Source: Streptomyces tanashiensis (GTDB lineage Bacteria > Actinomycetota > Actinomycetes > Streptomycetales > Streptomycetaceae). Taken from it: a DNA stretch of 64,000 nt. The stretch covers positions 496,001 through 560,000 of the forward strand of contig NZ_BMRZ01000001.1 in assembly GCF_014648895.1 (NCBI RefSeq). Direction: 5' to 3'. Shown in pieces: positions 1-8,674 of this stretch (position 1 is its first letter; each line of letters starts with the position of its first letter). A program made the position numbers and the translations under genes. Under the pieces are notes generated by a model. It had not been told where the DNA came from, ran no database searches, and worked only from the letters and a program-made list of their open reading frames with translations.

Positions 1-60
1 CGTGGCGCCGAAGAAGACCGGGATCATCTGCAGCAGCCGCCGGATCACGTATCGACCCAC
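1..60 (-). CDS. Oligopeptide ABC transporter permease, N-terminal fragment cut by window edge
   Basis: Only the first 20 codons lie in the window. They read MGRYVIRRLLQMIPVFFGAT from a GTG codon, nearly identical to the start of the complete DppB/OppB-type permease that begins at 6384 (ARRLLQ and GTT at the differing places). A GGAGG sits five bases before the GTG, which supports this start. The gene follows the binding-lipoprotein gene 153-1781 on the same strand, so this is the second gene of a paralogous peptide import operon that continues outside the window. The family forms the inner-membrane channel with a second permease and two ATPases. Confidence 0.85.
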   Translation of the reverse strand, partial: MGRYVIRRLLQMIPVFFGAT

Positions 61-94
61 GGAGGCCTCCAGGGTGGGTGGGTTGCGGGACGGC

Positions 95-132
95 GTACGG
101 CCCGGCGCGGGGGTCCGCGGCCCGGGCCGTAC
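95..132 (-). terminator. Stem-loop between binding-protein and permease genes
   Basis: An 11-bp perfect outer stem (95-105 with 122-132) continues into a 5-bp inner stem (106-110 with 115-119) after a small bulge. It lies in the 92-bp gap between the binding-lipoprotein stop and the permease start. No T run follows. It is more likely a partial terminator or a 3'-end stabiliser that keeps binding-protein mRNA in excess than a full stop. The complete paralogous operon has stem-loops at the same place. Confidence 0.5.
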
Positions 133-152
133 ACCGCCGAACTGCTACGGCG

Positions 153-1781
153 TCACTTGACCTTGATCTGGTCGTAGACCGGGACGCTGAAGGGGTTCAG
201 GGACACGTTCGAGACGTTCTCCGAGTAGCCGGCGCTGCCGTTCTGGTACCAGAGCGGAATGGCGCCCATGTCGTCGCGGAGGACGCCCTCGGCCTGCTGG
301 AAGAGCCCGATGGCCTTCGCGGTGTCGGCTTCGGCGTTGGCCTGGTCGACGAGCTTGTCGAACTCGGGGTTCGAGTACTTGCCGTCGTTGGACGAGGCGT
401 TGGTGTAGTACAGCGGCTGGAGGAAGTTCTGGATGAGCGGGTAGTCCATCTGCCAGCCGGCCCGGAACGGGCCGTCCATCTTCGACTGGGTGACCTGGTT
501 GCGGAAGTCGGCGAAGGTGCCGACCGGGTTGCCGACGCAGGCCTTGTTGTTGCCGAGCGCGCGGTTGATGGAGTTGCAGACGGCGTCCACCCACTCCTTG
601 TGGGAGCCGGTGTCGGCGTTGTACGAGATCTTCATCGTGCCGCCGGGGATGCCGCCGCCCTCGGCGACGAGCTTCTTCGCCTCGGCCGCGTCGTACTTGC
701 AGAAGTCGCCGCAGATGTCCTTGAAGCCGCCTTCCTCGCCGAGGACCGGGGAGGTCCAGTCGACGGCGGGGGTGCGGGTCTTCTGGAAGATCGTCTCGGT
801 GATCTGGTTGCGGTCGATGGCCATCGAGAGGCCCTGGCGGAGCTTCTCCTGCCCGGGCTTGTCCCAGGCCGGGTCGTAGAACGGGAAGGAGAGGGTCTGG
901 ATGATGCCGGCCGGGACGTTGATGTAGCGGCCGCCGAGGTCGGCGTCGACGTTCTTGAGCTGGGAGGCGGGGATGTCGTCGACGAGGTCGAGGTTCCCGG
1001 CGGTCAGGTCCGTGTAGGCGGTGTTGTTGTCGGTGTAGACCTTGAGGGTGATGCCGCCGTTCTGGGCCTTGTCGGCGCCGGGGTAGGCGTCCCAGCGCTT
1101 GAGGGCCATCTGGGAGCCCTTGGAGTACGAGTCGACGGTGTACGGGCCGTTGCCGATGGGCTTCGAGAGCCAGCCGGCGTGGTCCGTGTAGAACGCCTGC
1201 GGGAGCGGCGCGAAGGCCGCGTAGCCGAGGGTGATGGGCCAGGTGGAGAACTTCTGGGTGAGCTTGACGGTGAAGGTCTGGGGGCCCGTCACCTTGAGGC
1301 CGGACATGGTCTCGGCGGTGGGCTCGCCCTTCTCGGGGTGGACCTGGTCGTAGCCCTCGATCTGACCGAAGAAGTAGGCGTTCTTCTGGTTGTTCTTGAG
1401 GTGGGCGCCGTAGTTCCAGGCGTCGACGAAGGACTTCGCGGTGATCTTCTCGCCGTTGGAGAAGGTCCAGCCGTCCTTGACCGTGATGGTGAAGTTCTGC
1501 GAGTCGGTCGTCTCGATCGACTGGGCGAGCATGTCCTTGGCCTCGCCGGTCTTCGGGTCGTACTGCTTGAGCCCCCGGAAGATCATGGAGAGGACCTTGC
1601 CGCCCTGGACCTCGTTGGTGTTGGCGGGCTCCAGCGGGTTCTGCGGGTCGCCCCACGAGGAACTCACGATGCCGTCGGCCCCTCCGCCACCGCCGCTGTC
1701 GTCGCCACCGCCACAGGCCGTCGCCGCGAGGGCGACGGCGGCGGCCAGTGCGGCCCACTTGGCGTGCGTGGCTCCGCGCAT
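153..1781 (-). CDS. Peptide ABC transporter substrate-binding lipoprotein (SBP_bac_5 family)
   Basis: A 542-residue DppA/OppA-type binding protein. The N-terminus has a short basic stretch, a hydrophobic segment and the lipobox LAATAC, followed by a Gly/Asp/Ser-rich linker, so the protein is lipidated and tethered outside the membrane. The body has the usual landmarks of the family: GLKQYD near the start of the fold, TFSNGEKITAKSFVDAWNYG, GNGPYTVDSY, and a Trp/Tyr-rich C-terminus. The start is fixed by GGGAGG six bases before the ATG. The downstream gene on the same strand is a permease (partial). It is paralogous to the protein at 6555-8195. The ligand is unknown; oligopeptides are likely from the family. 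Confidence 0.93.
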   Translation of the reverse strand: MRGATHAKWAALAAAVALAATACGGGDDSGGGGGADGIVSSSWGDPQNPLEPANTNEVQGGKVLSMIFRGLKQYDPKTGEAKDMLAQSIETTDSQNFTITVKDGWTFSNGEKITAKSFVDAWNYGAHLKNNQKNAYFFGQIEGYDQVHPEKGEPTAETMSGLKVTGPQTFTVKLTQKFSTWPITLGYAAFAPLPQAFYTDHAGWLSKPIGNGPYTVDSYSKGSQMALKRWDAYPGADKAQNGGITLKVYTDNNTAYTDLTAGNLDLVDDIPASQLKNVDADLGGRYINVPAGIIQTLSFPFYDPAWDKPGQEKLRQGLSMAIDRNQITETIFQKTRTPAVDWTSPVLGEEGGFKDICGDFCKYDAAEAKKLVAEGGGIPGGTMKISYNADTGSHKEWVDAVCNSINRALGNNKACVGNPVGTFADFRNQVTQSKMDGPFRAGWQMDYPLIQNFLQPLYYTNASSNDGKYSNPEFDKLVDQANAEADTAKAIGLFQQAEGVLRDDMGAIPLWYQNGSAGYSENVSNVSLNPFSVPVYDQIKVK

Positions 1782-1937
1782 GGAGTGCCTCCCGTATGTC
1801 CTAAGTCTGACTTAGGCCCCAATATCACCCGATATTGACGGAGGTGCACTTTTACGGCGCCCGGACGGACGTCCCTGGGACGGCCGGGACGTCCCACCGC
1901 CCCCTCGGGCGCCCCTCACGGTCCTAGAGTTCCCGCC

Positions 1938-2321
1938 ATGCCCCAGAGACTCGCCGCCCGCGCCGGCCTCGTCGCCACCGCGACCGCCCTCGCCGCACTC
2001 GCCCTGCCCGCGTCCGCCCAGGCCCAGCCGGGAGCCTCGTACGTCGGCTACGGCCAGGCCAACAACGCGACCGCCGTGAAGTGCGTGCAGAACGGCCTCA
2101 ACAACATCATCTCGGACCACTACGCCACGCAGCACGACCTGATCGACGTCGACGGCGTCTTCGGCCCCGAGACCGACGAGGCCATCCGGTACGTGCAGTA
2201 CCGGATGCTGGGCGCCTCCGAGGCCGACGGCGTCGTCGGGCCCAGGACGGGCGACCTGATCATGCGGTACGAGTTCGGCTGGTACACCGGCTGCTTCCCG
2301 TACGTCCCCACCAGCCGCTGA
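1938..2321 (+). CDS. Small secreted peptidoglycan-binding-domain protein
   Basis: 127 residues: a signal peptide with an ASAQA cleavage region near residue 30, then a single PG_binding_1-like helical repeat. The repeat shows the order CVQNGLN, DIDVDGVFGPETDEAI and DGVVGPRTGDL, with two Cys that could pair (in KCVQN and GCFPY). No catalytic domain is attached, so it probably binds cell wall or acts as a small wall protein. A -10-like TAGAGT (1925-1930) lies seven bases before the ATG and no ribosome site is visible, so the transcript may be leaderless. It is inserted between two peptide-transport operons on the opposite strand, with no obvious functional link. Confidence 0.8.
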   Translation: MPQRLAARAGLVATATALAALALPASAQAQPGASYVGYGQANNATAVKCVQNGLNNIISDHYATQHDLIDVDGVFGPETDEAIRYVQYRMLGASEADGVVGPRTGDLIMRYEFGWYTGCFPYVPTSR

Positions 2322-2330
2322 CACGACGAA

Positions 2331-2366
2331 GGGCGCCCCGGTCCGTGGGTACGGACCGGGGCGCCC
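2331..2366. terminator. Bidirectional terminator stem-loop
   Basis: A perfect 16-bp stem (2331-2346 with 2351-2366) with a 4-base loop sits between the convergent peptidoglycan-binding gene and the last ATPase gene of the peptide operon. It begins 9 bases after one stop and ends 15 bases before the other, so it can serve both strands. Confidence 0.85.
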
Positions 2367-2381
2367 TTCTCGCGCAGTGCG

Positions 2382-3440
2382 TCAGTGCACCGGGACGACC
2401 TGCTTCTCCTCGGCGAAGTGGCACGCCGAGAAGTGGGCGGCCGGGCTGTCCACGCCCTGGAAGCGCTGCGGGACCGCGAGAACCGGGGCCTCCTGCGAGC
2501 ACTTCTCCTGCGCCTTCCAGCAACGGGTGCGGAAGCTGCAGCCCGACGGCGGGTTGGCCGGCGAGGGGACGTCACCGGTGAGGATGATCCGCTCGCGGTG
2601 CGCGCGGGCCTCCGGGTCCGGCACCGGCACCGCGGAGAGCAGCGCCTGCGTGTACGGGTGCGTCGGGTGCTCGTAGATCTGCTCGTCCGTACCGATCTCG
2701 GCCATCTTGCCGAGGTACATGACGCCGACGCGGTCCGAGATGTGCCGGACGATCGACAGGTCGTGCGCGATGAAGATGTAGGACAGGTTGAACTCGTCCT
2801 GGAGCTTCCCCATCAGGTTGATGACCTGCGCCTGGACGGAGACGTCCAGGGCCGAGACCGGCTCGTCGCAGATGATGATCTCCGGGTTGAGCGCGAGGCC
2901 TCGGGCGATGCCGATGCGCTGGCGCTGACCGCCGGAGAACTGGTGCGGGTACCGGTTGATGTACTCCGGGTTCAGACCGACGACGTCGAGCAGCTCCTGC
3001 ACCTTGCGGCGCCGGTCGCCCTTCGGGGCCACCTCGGGGTGGATGTCGAAGGGCTCGCCGATGATGTCGCCGACCGTCATACGCGGGTTCAGCGAGGTGT
3101 ACGGGTCCTGGAACACCATCTGGATGTTGCGGCGGACGGCCTTCAGCGCGCGCCCGGACAGCTTGGTGATGTCCTGGCCCTTGTAGAAGACCTCGCCGGC
3201 GGTGGCCCGCTCCAGGTTCATCAGGAGCTTGGCGACCGTGGACTTGCCACAGCCGGACTCGCCCACGATGCCGAGGGTCTCGCCCTGGTAGAGGTCGAAG
3301 GAGACCCCGTCCACGGCCTTGACCGCGCCGACCTGCTTCTTGAAGAGGATGCCCTGCGTCAGCGGGAAGTGCTTCTGCAGATTGCGCACCTGGAGGATCG
3401 GCTCGCCGGGGGCCTCGTGGTTGTTGCTGAGGTCAGCCAT
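2382..3440 (-). CDS. Peptide ABC transporter ATP-binding protein (DppF/OppF type)
   Basis: 352 residues. It shows Walker A GESGCGKST, the ABC signature FSGGQRQRIGIARGLAL, Walker B IIICDEPVSALD, and the C-terminal oligopeptide/dipeptide transporter extension with PSPANPPSGCSFRTRC and further Cys that in this family can bind an Fe-S cluster. It is the last gene of a five-gene operon (binding protein, permease B, permease C, ATPase D, ATPase F). Its start overlaps the stop of the preceding ATPase gene by eight bases, which points to translational coupling. It works in the cytoplasm as one half of the ATPase heterodimer that drives import. Confidence 0.95.
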   Translation of the reverse strand: MADLSNNHEAPGEPILQVRNLQKHFPLTQGILFKKQVGAVKAVDGVSFDLYQGETLGIVGESGCGKSTVAKLLMNLERATAGEVFYKGQDITKLSGRALKAVRRNIQMVFQDPYTSLNPRMTVGDIIGEPFDIHPEVAPKGDRRRKVQELLDVVGLNPEYINRYPHQFSGGQRQRIGIARGLALNPEIIICDEPVSALDVSVQAQVINLMGKLQDEFNLSYIFIAHDLSIVRHISDRVGVMYLGKMAEIGTDEQIYEHPTHPYTQALLSAVPVPDPEARAHRERIILTGDVPSPANPPSGCSFRTRCWKAQEKCSQEAPVLAVPQRFQGVDSPAAHFSACHFAEEKQVVPVH

Positions 3441-4491
3441 GGATCGTCTCCTTCCAGAAGTGGCAGGCGCTCTTACGGCCCGGGAGGTCCGCGCCGTTCT
3501 GCTCGGTGACCGGCACGAGGGCCGGGATCTCCGTGCGGCAGATGTCGTCGGCCTTGGGGCAGCGCGGGTTGAAGGCGCAGCCGGTGGGCACCTTGAGCAG
3601 GTTGGGCGGCAGGCCCTTGATCGCGTAGAGCTCCTGGCCCTTCTGGTCCAGGCGCGGGATCGACTCCAGCAGACCGCGGGTGTACGGGTGGGCCGGACGC
3701 TTGTACAGCTCGTGGACCGGCGCCTGCTCGACGATCCGGCCGGCGTACATCACGGCGATCTTGTCCGCGACGTCGGCGACGACGCCGAGGTCGTGGGTGA
3801 TCAGGATCAGGCCCATGTTGTATTCCTGCTGGAGCTCCGCGAGGAGGTCCATGACCTGGGCCTGGACGGTCACGTCGAGAGCCGTGGTGGGCTCGTCGGC
3901 GATGATCAGGTCCGGCTCCAGGGCGAGCGCCATGGCGATCATGATGCGCTGGCGCATACCGCCGGAGAACTGGTGGGGGTAGTCGGAGACCCGGGCCTTG
4001 GCGGCGGGGATCTTGACCTTGTCCATCAGCTCGACGGCCTTGACCGTGGCGTCCTTCTTGGACATGCCGTGGTGCACCCGGAACATCTCGCCGAGCTGGT
4101 AGCCGACGGTGAGGACCGGGTTGAGGGAGGACAGCGCGTCCTGGAAGATCATCGCGATCTTCCGGCCGCGGATCTTCCGGCGCTCCTCCTCGGACATCTT
4201 CAGCATGTCCTGGCCGCGGAACAGGATCTCGCCCTGCGGGATCTTGCCGGGGGGCATGTCGAGGATGCCCATGATGGCCTGGGCCGTGACGGACTTGCCG
4301 GAGCCGGACTCGCCGAGGACGGCGAGGGTCTCGCCGGCGTCCACGGAGTAGTTGACGCCGTTGACCGCCTTGGCCACACCGTCACGGGTGTGGAACTCGA
4401 CGTGCAGGTTCTTGACTTCGAGCAGCGGACCGGTGTGGTCGGAGCCGCCGCGCGGCGCGGGGACGGCCGCGGTCTTGTCGATGATGCTCAT
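3433..4491 (-). CDS. Peptide ABC transporter ATP-binding protein (DppD/OppD type)
   Basis: 352 residues from ATG at 4491 (MSIIDKTAAV), chosen because AGGAGG lies nine bases upstream. The same frame stays open further upstream but lies inside the permease gene. Landmarks are Walker A GESGSGKSVTAQ, signature FSGGMRQRIMIAMALAL, Walker B LIIADEPTTALD, and the C-terminal motif GCAFNPRC followed by a Cys of the oligopeptide-transporter extension. It pairs with the ATPase encoded immediately downstream and is separated from the permease stop by 14 bases. Confidence 0.95.
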   Translation of the reverse strand: MSIIDKTAAVPAPRGGSDHTGPLLEVKNLHVEFHTRDGVAKAVNGVNYSVDAGETLAVLGESGSGKSVTAQAIMGILDMPPGKIPQGEILFRGQDMLKMSEEERRKIRGRKIAMIFQDALSSLNPVLTVGYQLGEMFRVHHGMSKKDATVKAVELMDKVKIPAAKARVSDYPHQFSGGMRQRIMIAMALALEPDLIIADEPTTALDVTVQAQVMDLLAELQQEYNMGLILITHDLGVVADVADKIAVMYAGRIVEQAPVHELYKRPAHPYTRGLLESIPRLDQKGQELYAIKGLPPNLLKVPTGCAFNPRCPKADDICRTEIPALVPVTEQNGADLPGRKSACHFWKETIHG

Positions 4492-4505
4492 CTGGTACGC
4501 CCTCC

Positions 4506-5459
4506 TCAGCGCAGCTTGGGGTCGAGGGCGTTGCGGACGGCTTCGCCGAGCATGATGAACGCCAGAACGGTGAGGCTCAGCATGATCGAGGGCCAGAGCA
4601 GGACGTGCGGGGCCACTCGGATCTGGGCGACACCCGCGGAGATGTCGACACCCCACGAGACGGTCGGGGCGGCGAGGCCCAGTCCCAGGAAGGACAGGGT
4701 CGCCTCGGCCGAGATGTAGCCGCCGAGCGCGATGGTCGCGACGACGATCACGGGGGCCATGGCGTTCGGCAGGATGTGCCGGAAGAGGATCCGGACCGTG
4801 CCGGCGCCGAGCGCCTTCGCCGCGTGGACGTAGTCGGCCTGCTTGACCGTGATCACGGCACCGCGCATGACGCGGGTGATCTGGGTCCAGCCGAGGAACG
4901 CGAGGGCGAAGACGACGACCCAGACGGTGCGCTCGGTGAACGACTGCAGGATGACCATGGCGCCCAGCAGGAACGGGATGCCGAAGAAGATGTCGGTGAT
5001 GCGGGAGATGAACGCATCGATGACGCCGCCGAAGTAGCCGGCGATCATACCCATGACGCCACCGAGGATGGTGACGATCGCGGTGACCGCGATGCCGACC
5101 GTGACGGAGGCGCGGGTGCCGTGGATCAGGCGGGCGTAGACGGAGCGGCCCTGCTGGTCGTAGCCCAGCCACTCGGGCGAACCGACGCTGCCGAGCTCGG
5201 GCTTGCTCAGGAAGTGGTGCACCAGGTCACCGGCGCTCGGGGACGCGCTGGTGAAGAGGGTCGGCCACGCCGAGATCAGCAGCAGCAGCGCGATCAGCAC
5301 CGACGAGACGATGAAGTACGGGTTGCGGCGCAGGTCGACCCAGGCGTCGCCCCACAGGCTGCGGGCCTTCTCGGCCTTGGCCACCGGTGCGGACGCGTCC
5401 ACGGAGGGGGGCGCGACGGCATCCTCGACGGCGGCAGCGGTCTTGGTCACGTCAGGCAT
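4506..5459 (-). CDS. Peptide ABC transporter permease (DppC/OppC type)
   Basis: 317 residues. A cytoplasmic N-terminal extension rich in Ala, Val and Pro is followed by a first membrane helix (YFIVSSVLIALLLLISAW) and a large outside loop with LGYDQQGRSVYARLIHGTR, the DppC hallmark that precedes the core. The core holds four to five more helices and the EAA loop near AKALGAGTVRILFRHILPN. The start overlaps the stop of the upstream permease gene by eight bases. It forms the translocation channel with that permease. Confidence 0.94.
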   Translation of the reverse strand: MPDVTKTAAAVEDAVAPPSVDASAPVAKAEKARSLWGDAWVDLRRNPYFIVSSVLIALLLLISAWPTLFTSASPSAGDLVHHFLSKPELGSVGSPEWLGYDQQGRSVYARLIHGTRASVTVGIAVTAIVTILGGVMGMIAGYFGGVIDAFISRITDIFFGIPFLLGAMVILQSFTERTVWVVVFALAFLGWTQITRVMRGAVITVKQADYVHAAKALGAGTVRILFRHILPNAMAPVIVVATIALGGYISAEATLSFLGLGLAAPTVSWGVDISAGVAQIRVAPHVLLWPSIMLSLTVLAFIMLGEAVRNALDPKLR

Positions 5460-6384
5460 ACCGGATCCTCGGGTCCAGGACCGCGTACAGCAGGTCGATG
5501 AGCAGACTGGTGACGAGGTAGACGATCACCAGGATGGTGACGAGTCCGACCAGCGTGGAGCCTTCACGGCGGGAGATCGACTCGGCGATGACTCCACCGA
5601 CGCCGTGGATGTTGAAGATGAACTCGGTGACGACCGCACCGCCCATGAGGGCGCCGATGTCGGTGCCGAGGAAGGTGACCACGGGGATCATCGAGTTGCG
5701 CATCAGGTGGACACCGATGACGCGGCGGCGCGGCAGGCCCTTGGCGACGGCCGTGCGCATGTAGTCGGCGCGCAGGTTCTCCGCCATGGAGGTACGGGTC
5801 AGTCGGGCCACGTACGCGAGGGAGAGGCCGCCGAGCACGATGGCCGGGGCCAGCATCTCGCTCAGGACCGGCTCGGTGCTCACGTTCGGGGCGATCCAGC
5901 CCAGGTTGAACGCGAAGACCATCTTGATGATGTAGCCCAGGACGAACACCGGGATCGAGATGATCAGCAGGGTGAAGATCAGGATGAGGTTGTCGGCCAG
6001 GCGGCCGGCGCGCAGACCGCCGATGATGCCCAGACCGATACCGAAGACCAGCTCGATGGCGAACGCGAGAACGGCCAGCTGGAGGGTGATGGGGAACGCG
6101 TCACCCAGCACCTCGGTCACCGGGCGCCCGTTGCGGATCTGGGTGCCGAAGTCCAGGTGCAGGATCATGTCCCGCATGTAGAAGAGATACTGCTGCCATT
6201 CCGGCTTGTCGAGGCCGAGTTCATGGCGCTTCGCGGCGAGCGTCGCCGGGTCGGCGCCCTTGTCGCCGAACATGGCAAGCACGGGATCACCGGGCAGAAG
6301 ATGCACCATGGCGAAGATCAGCAGGGTCGTCCCGAAGAAAACCGGGATCATCTGGAGCAGTCGTCGTGCGACATAACGCCCCAT
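5452..6384 (-). CDS. Peptide ABC transporter permease (DppB/OppB type)
   Basis: 310 residues from the ATG at 6384 (MGRYVARRLLQMIPVFFG). A second ATG lies one codon upstream, and the frame stays open back to 6438. The 6384 start has GGAGG four bases upstream and aligns with the GTG start of the paralogue at the left edge of the window, so it is preferred. Six membrane helices are visible. The outside loop carries LPGDP, and the EAA loop is near YMRTAVAKGLPRRRVIGVH. It is the second gene of the peptide import operon and follows the binding-protein gene after a gap with two stem-loops. Confidence 0.94.
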   Translation of the reverse strand: MGRYVARRLLQMIPVFFGTTLLIFAMVHLLPGDPVLAMFGDKGADPATLAAKRHELGLDKPEWQQYLFYMRDMILHLDFGTQIRNGRPVTEVLGDAFPITLQLAVLAFAIELVFGIGLGIIGGLRAGRLADNLILIFTLLIISIPVFVLGYIIKMVFAFNLGWIAPNVSTEPVLSEMLAPAIVLGGLSLAYVARLTRTSMAENLRADYMRTAVAKGLPRRRVIGVHLMRNSMIPVVTFLGTDIGALMGGAVVTEFIFNIHGVGGVIAESISRREGSTLVGLVTILVIVYLVTSLLIDLLYAVLDPRIRYA

Positions 6385-6432
6385 CATGCCTCCGTTGAGA
6401 TGTGACAGCGCAACCGACGGGCCCTCCCCCGA

Positions 6433-6458
6433 CAGCATGCCCGGATCCGGGCATGCTG
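6433..6458 (-). terminator. Perfect palindrome between binding-protein and permease genes
   Basis: A 26-base perfect inverted repeat (two 13-base halves) lies 48 bases before the permease start. Together with the stem-loop at 6501-6527 it fills the intercistronic gap. It may act as a partial terminator or protect the 3' end of binding-protein mRNA. There is no T run, so full termination is unlikely and the downstream genes should still be transcribed. Confidence 0.5.
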
Positions 6459-6500
6459 ATGTCGTGGAAGGGCCCCCCAGCCGCTGCGTAAGGCACCGAG

Positions 6501-6527
6501 ACGGGACTGACGATCCGTCAGTCCCGT
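6501..6527 (-). terminator. Stem-loop just after the binding-protein gene
   Basis: A perfect 12-bp stem (6501-6512 with 6516-6527) with a 3-base loop sits 28 bases after the binding-protein stop. A matching structure is found at the same place in the paralogous operon (95-132). Leaky termination or mRNA stabilisation is the likely role. Confidence 0.55.
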
Positions 6528-6554
6528 GACGGCGTGCGGACTACGCTTGGGTGA

Positions 6555-8195
6555 TTACTTCTTGACCTCGACGCCGGTCAGGATCGGGTCGCCGTCCTGA
6601 CCGTAAGCCACGCCCGAAACCTTCTCGGAGTAGCCCGCGTTGACCTTGTAGTACCAGAGCGGGATCGAAGGCATGTAGTTGATCAGGTCCTTCTCGATCG
6701 CCTGGTACGCCTTGACGGAGTCGTCGAGGGTGGCGGCGGAGTCGGCCTTCGCGATCTTGGCGTCCAGCTCCTTGTTGGAGAAGTCGCCCTGGTTGCCCGC
6801 CGCACCCGTACGGAACAGGTCGGAGATGAAGTTGGCGTTCACCGGGTAGTCGAGCACCCAGCCGGAGCGGTAGAACGACTTGACCTGCTTGGTCTTGCGG
6901 GCCTGCAGGTCGGCCTGGAAGTCCGGCTTGCCGTCGCCGACGCACTGGACGGTGGTGGCCTGCTGGATGGAGTTGCAGACCGCGTCCACCCACTCCTTGT
7001 GGCCACCGTCGGCGTTGAACTGGATGGAGATCTTGTTGCCGGGCACGCCGCCGCCGGCCTTGATGAGCTCCTTGGCCTTGGCCGGGTTGAACGTGGTGAC
7101 GTCACCCGCGGCGTTCGGCTGGTAGCCCAGGACACCCTTCGCGACCCAGCCGGTGGCGGGCTCACGCGTGCCGTTGAGCACGGTCTTGGTGATGGTGGCG
7201 CGGTCGATCGCCATCGACAGACCCTGGATGACGCGCGGGTCGATCGGCTTCGGCTTCTTCCACTGGTCGGCGTAGAAGGCGACGGCGACGGTCTGGATCG
7301 CGGAGTAGGCCTGGTCCACGGCGCGGTCGCCGAGGTCCTGACGGTAGACCGGGAGGTCCTTCGGGCCGATCGTGCGGAGCACGTCCACGTTGCCGGACTT
7401 CAGGTCCTCGTACGCGGCCTCGACGGTGGTGTAGTTCTTGAAGAGCACACCGCCGTTCTTCGCCTTGTTCGGGCCCTTGTAGCCGTCGAAGCGGGTGATC
7501 TCGATCTTCTTCTTGTGGTCCCAGGTCTTGAACTTGTAGGGACCGTTGCCGACCGGCTTCTGGCCGCCGGCGATCGGGTCCTTGTAGAAGGACTCCGCCA
7601 TCGGCGCGAAGACGATGTAGGCGAGCTTGTGACCGAAGTACGGGACGGCCTTCGAGAGCTCGATCTTGAAGGTGGTCTCGTCGACGACCTTCAGACCCTC
7701 GAGCTTGTCGGCGGCCTGCTTGGCGCCCTCGGCGTCCGGGTGGACCTTGTCGTAGCCCTTGATGTCCGCGAACCAGGACGCGAGGCCCTGGGCGTTCTTC
7801 AGGCTGGCGTTCCAGTTCCACGCGTCCACGTAGGACTTGGAGGTGACCGGGGTGCCGTCGTGGAAGGTCCAGCCCGGCTTGAGCTTGACCGTCCACGTCT
7901 TCGAGTCCGTCGTGGTGACCGACTCGGCGTTGATCATCTCCAGCGAGCCGTCGGCCTTGTAGTCGACCAGGGTCGAGAACAGGCCGGACATGACGGCGGA
8001 GCCGTTGGACTCCATCGTGTCACCGGTGAGCAGGGGCTTCTCAGGCTCGCCCAGCTCGATGGAGAAGATTCCGTTCGGGTCAACAGCGCCCTTGGCGTCG
8101 CTGCCGCCGTCGCTCTTACCCCCGCCACAGGCGGTCGCAGCAAGGGCGACGATGATCGCGCCCGTTACCCACTTGGCGCTCTTGGCACCGCGCAT
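6555..8195 (-). CDS. Peptide ABC transporter substrate-binding lipoprotein (SBP_bac_5 family)
   Basis: 546 residues from ATG at 8195, set by GAGGAGG five bases upstream. The frame is open to 8351 but has no ribosome site there. The N-terminus MRGAKSAKW, a hydrophobic stretch and lipobox LAATAC are followed by a Gly/Ser/Asp linker. The fold shows GWTFHDGTPVTSKSYVDAW, KPVGNGPYKFKTWD and WYYKVNAGYSEKVSG, as in DppA/OppA proteins. It heads the operon with two permeases and two ATPases, so it captures the ligand outside the membrane and delivers it to that channel. The set resembles the oligopeptide importers (such as Bld-type permeases) of Streptomyces, but the ligand cannot be read from the sequence. 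Confidence 0.94.
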   Translation of the reverse strand: MRGAKSAKWVTGAIIVALAATACGGGKSDGGSDAKGAVDPNGIFSIELGEPEKPLLTGDTMESNGSAVMSGLFSTLVDYKADGSLEMINAESVTTTDSKTWTVKLKPGWTFHDGTPVTSKSYVDAWNWNASLKNAQGLASWFADIKGYDKVHPDAEGAKQAADKLEGLKVVDETTFKIELSKAVPYFGHKLAYIVFAPMAESFYKDPIAGGQKPVGNGPYKFKTWDHKKKIEITRFDGYKGPNKAKNGGVLFKNYTTVEAAYEDLKSGNVDVLRTIGPKDLPVYRQDLGDRAVDQAYSAIQTVAVAFYADQWKKPKPIDPRVIQGLSMAIDRATITKTVLNGTREPATGWVAKGVLGYQPNAAGDVTTFNPAKAKELIKAGGGVPGNKISIQFNADGGHKEWVDAVCNSIQQATTVQCVGDGKPDFQADLQARKTKQVKSFYRSGWVLDYPVNANFISDLFRTGAAGNQGDFSNKELDAKIAKADSAATLDDSVKAYQAIEKDLINYMPSIPLWYYKVNAGYSEKVSGVAYGQDGDPILTGVEVKK

Positions 8196-8551
8196 GGGTT
8201 CCTCCTCATGAGTCCACTTTGTCACTACAAGAGGGGCACTCCGAGTTTCGCCGACACCCCTGACGGCTTTGGACTCAAGTGCCCCGAGTGTGCTCGTGAG
8301 TCGGCACTCCCCACAGTGCGTGACCCATTGACCCGAGCTCAATGGAGCCAACTATTAAGTACGTCCGGGCTGTAAACCACACTTAAGTGGTCTCGTTTTG
8401 ACAACATCACCAGGGCCCGGAAGACCGAAATCCGGACAAACTGAGCACAGACAGACACGCCCGAAACGGACCGTTAACACACGTACCGGAGAGCGATCGC
8501 CGATATCCGGACACCGCAGCTCCGAAATGGAGTTGACGGAACTTGACGAAA
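8196..8551 (-). promoter_or_regulatory. Upstream region of the peptide import operon
   Basis: About 350 bases without a gene, noticeably richer in A/T than the neighbouring coding DNA. On the minus strand a -10-like TAATAG (8352-8357) is present, and about 22 bases upstream of it is the perfect 10-bp palindrome CACTTAAGTG (8380-8389), flanked by ACC/GGT-type bases. The palindrome is placed where an operator would affect a promoter. No known regulator site was recognised with confidence. Confidence 0.4.
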
Positions 8552-8588
8552 AGCCCGGGCCCCCACAGCTTCTGTGGGGGCCCGGGCT
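8552..8588 (-). terminator. typA terminator
   Basis: A perfect 17-bp stem (8552-8568 with 8572-8588) with a 3-base loop. On the minus strand it is followed directly by TTTT, so it reads as an intrinsic terminator for typA, whose stop lies 87 bases upstream. Confidence 0.85.
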
Positions 8589-8674
8589 CCGTTGCTGACG
8601 TCATGTCAGCCGAGAGCGGCGAAGATCACAGGACCATGATCTACCCCGCCGTGCTCGGCCGTATGCGACCTTAC

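Noticed and set aside
78..1838. Plus-strand frame of 586 codons over the first binding-protein gene
   Set aside because: It is antisense to a clear lipoprotein gene with a ribosome site and family motifs, and has the Val/Gly/Asp composition of an antisense shadow.
6385..6438. Longer N-terminus of the DppB-type permease (MLSGEGPSV)
   Set aside because: The extension is not family-like and overlaps a perfect palindrome. The paralogue at the left edge starts at the equivalent of 6384.
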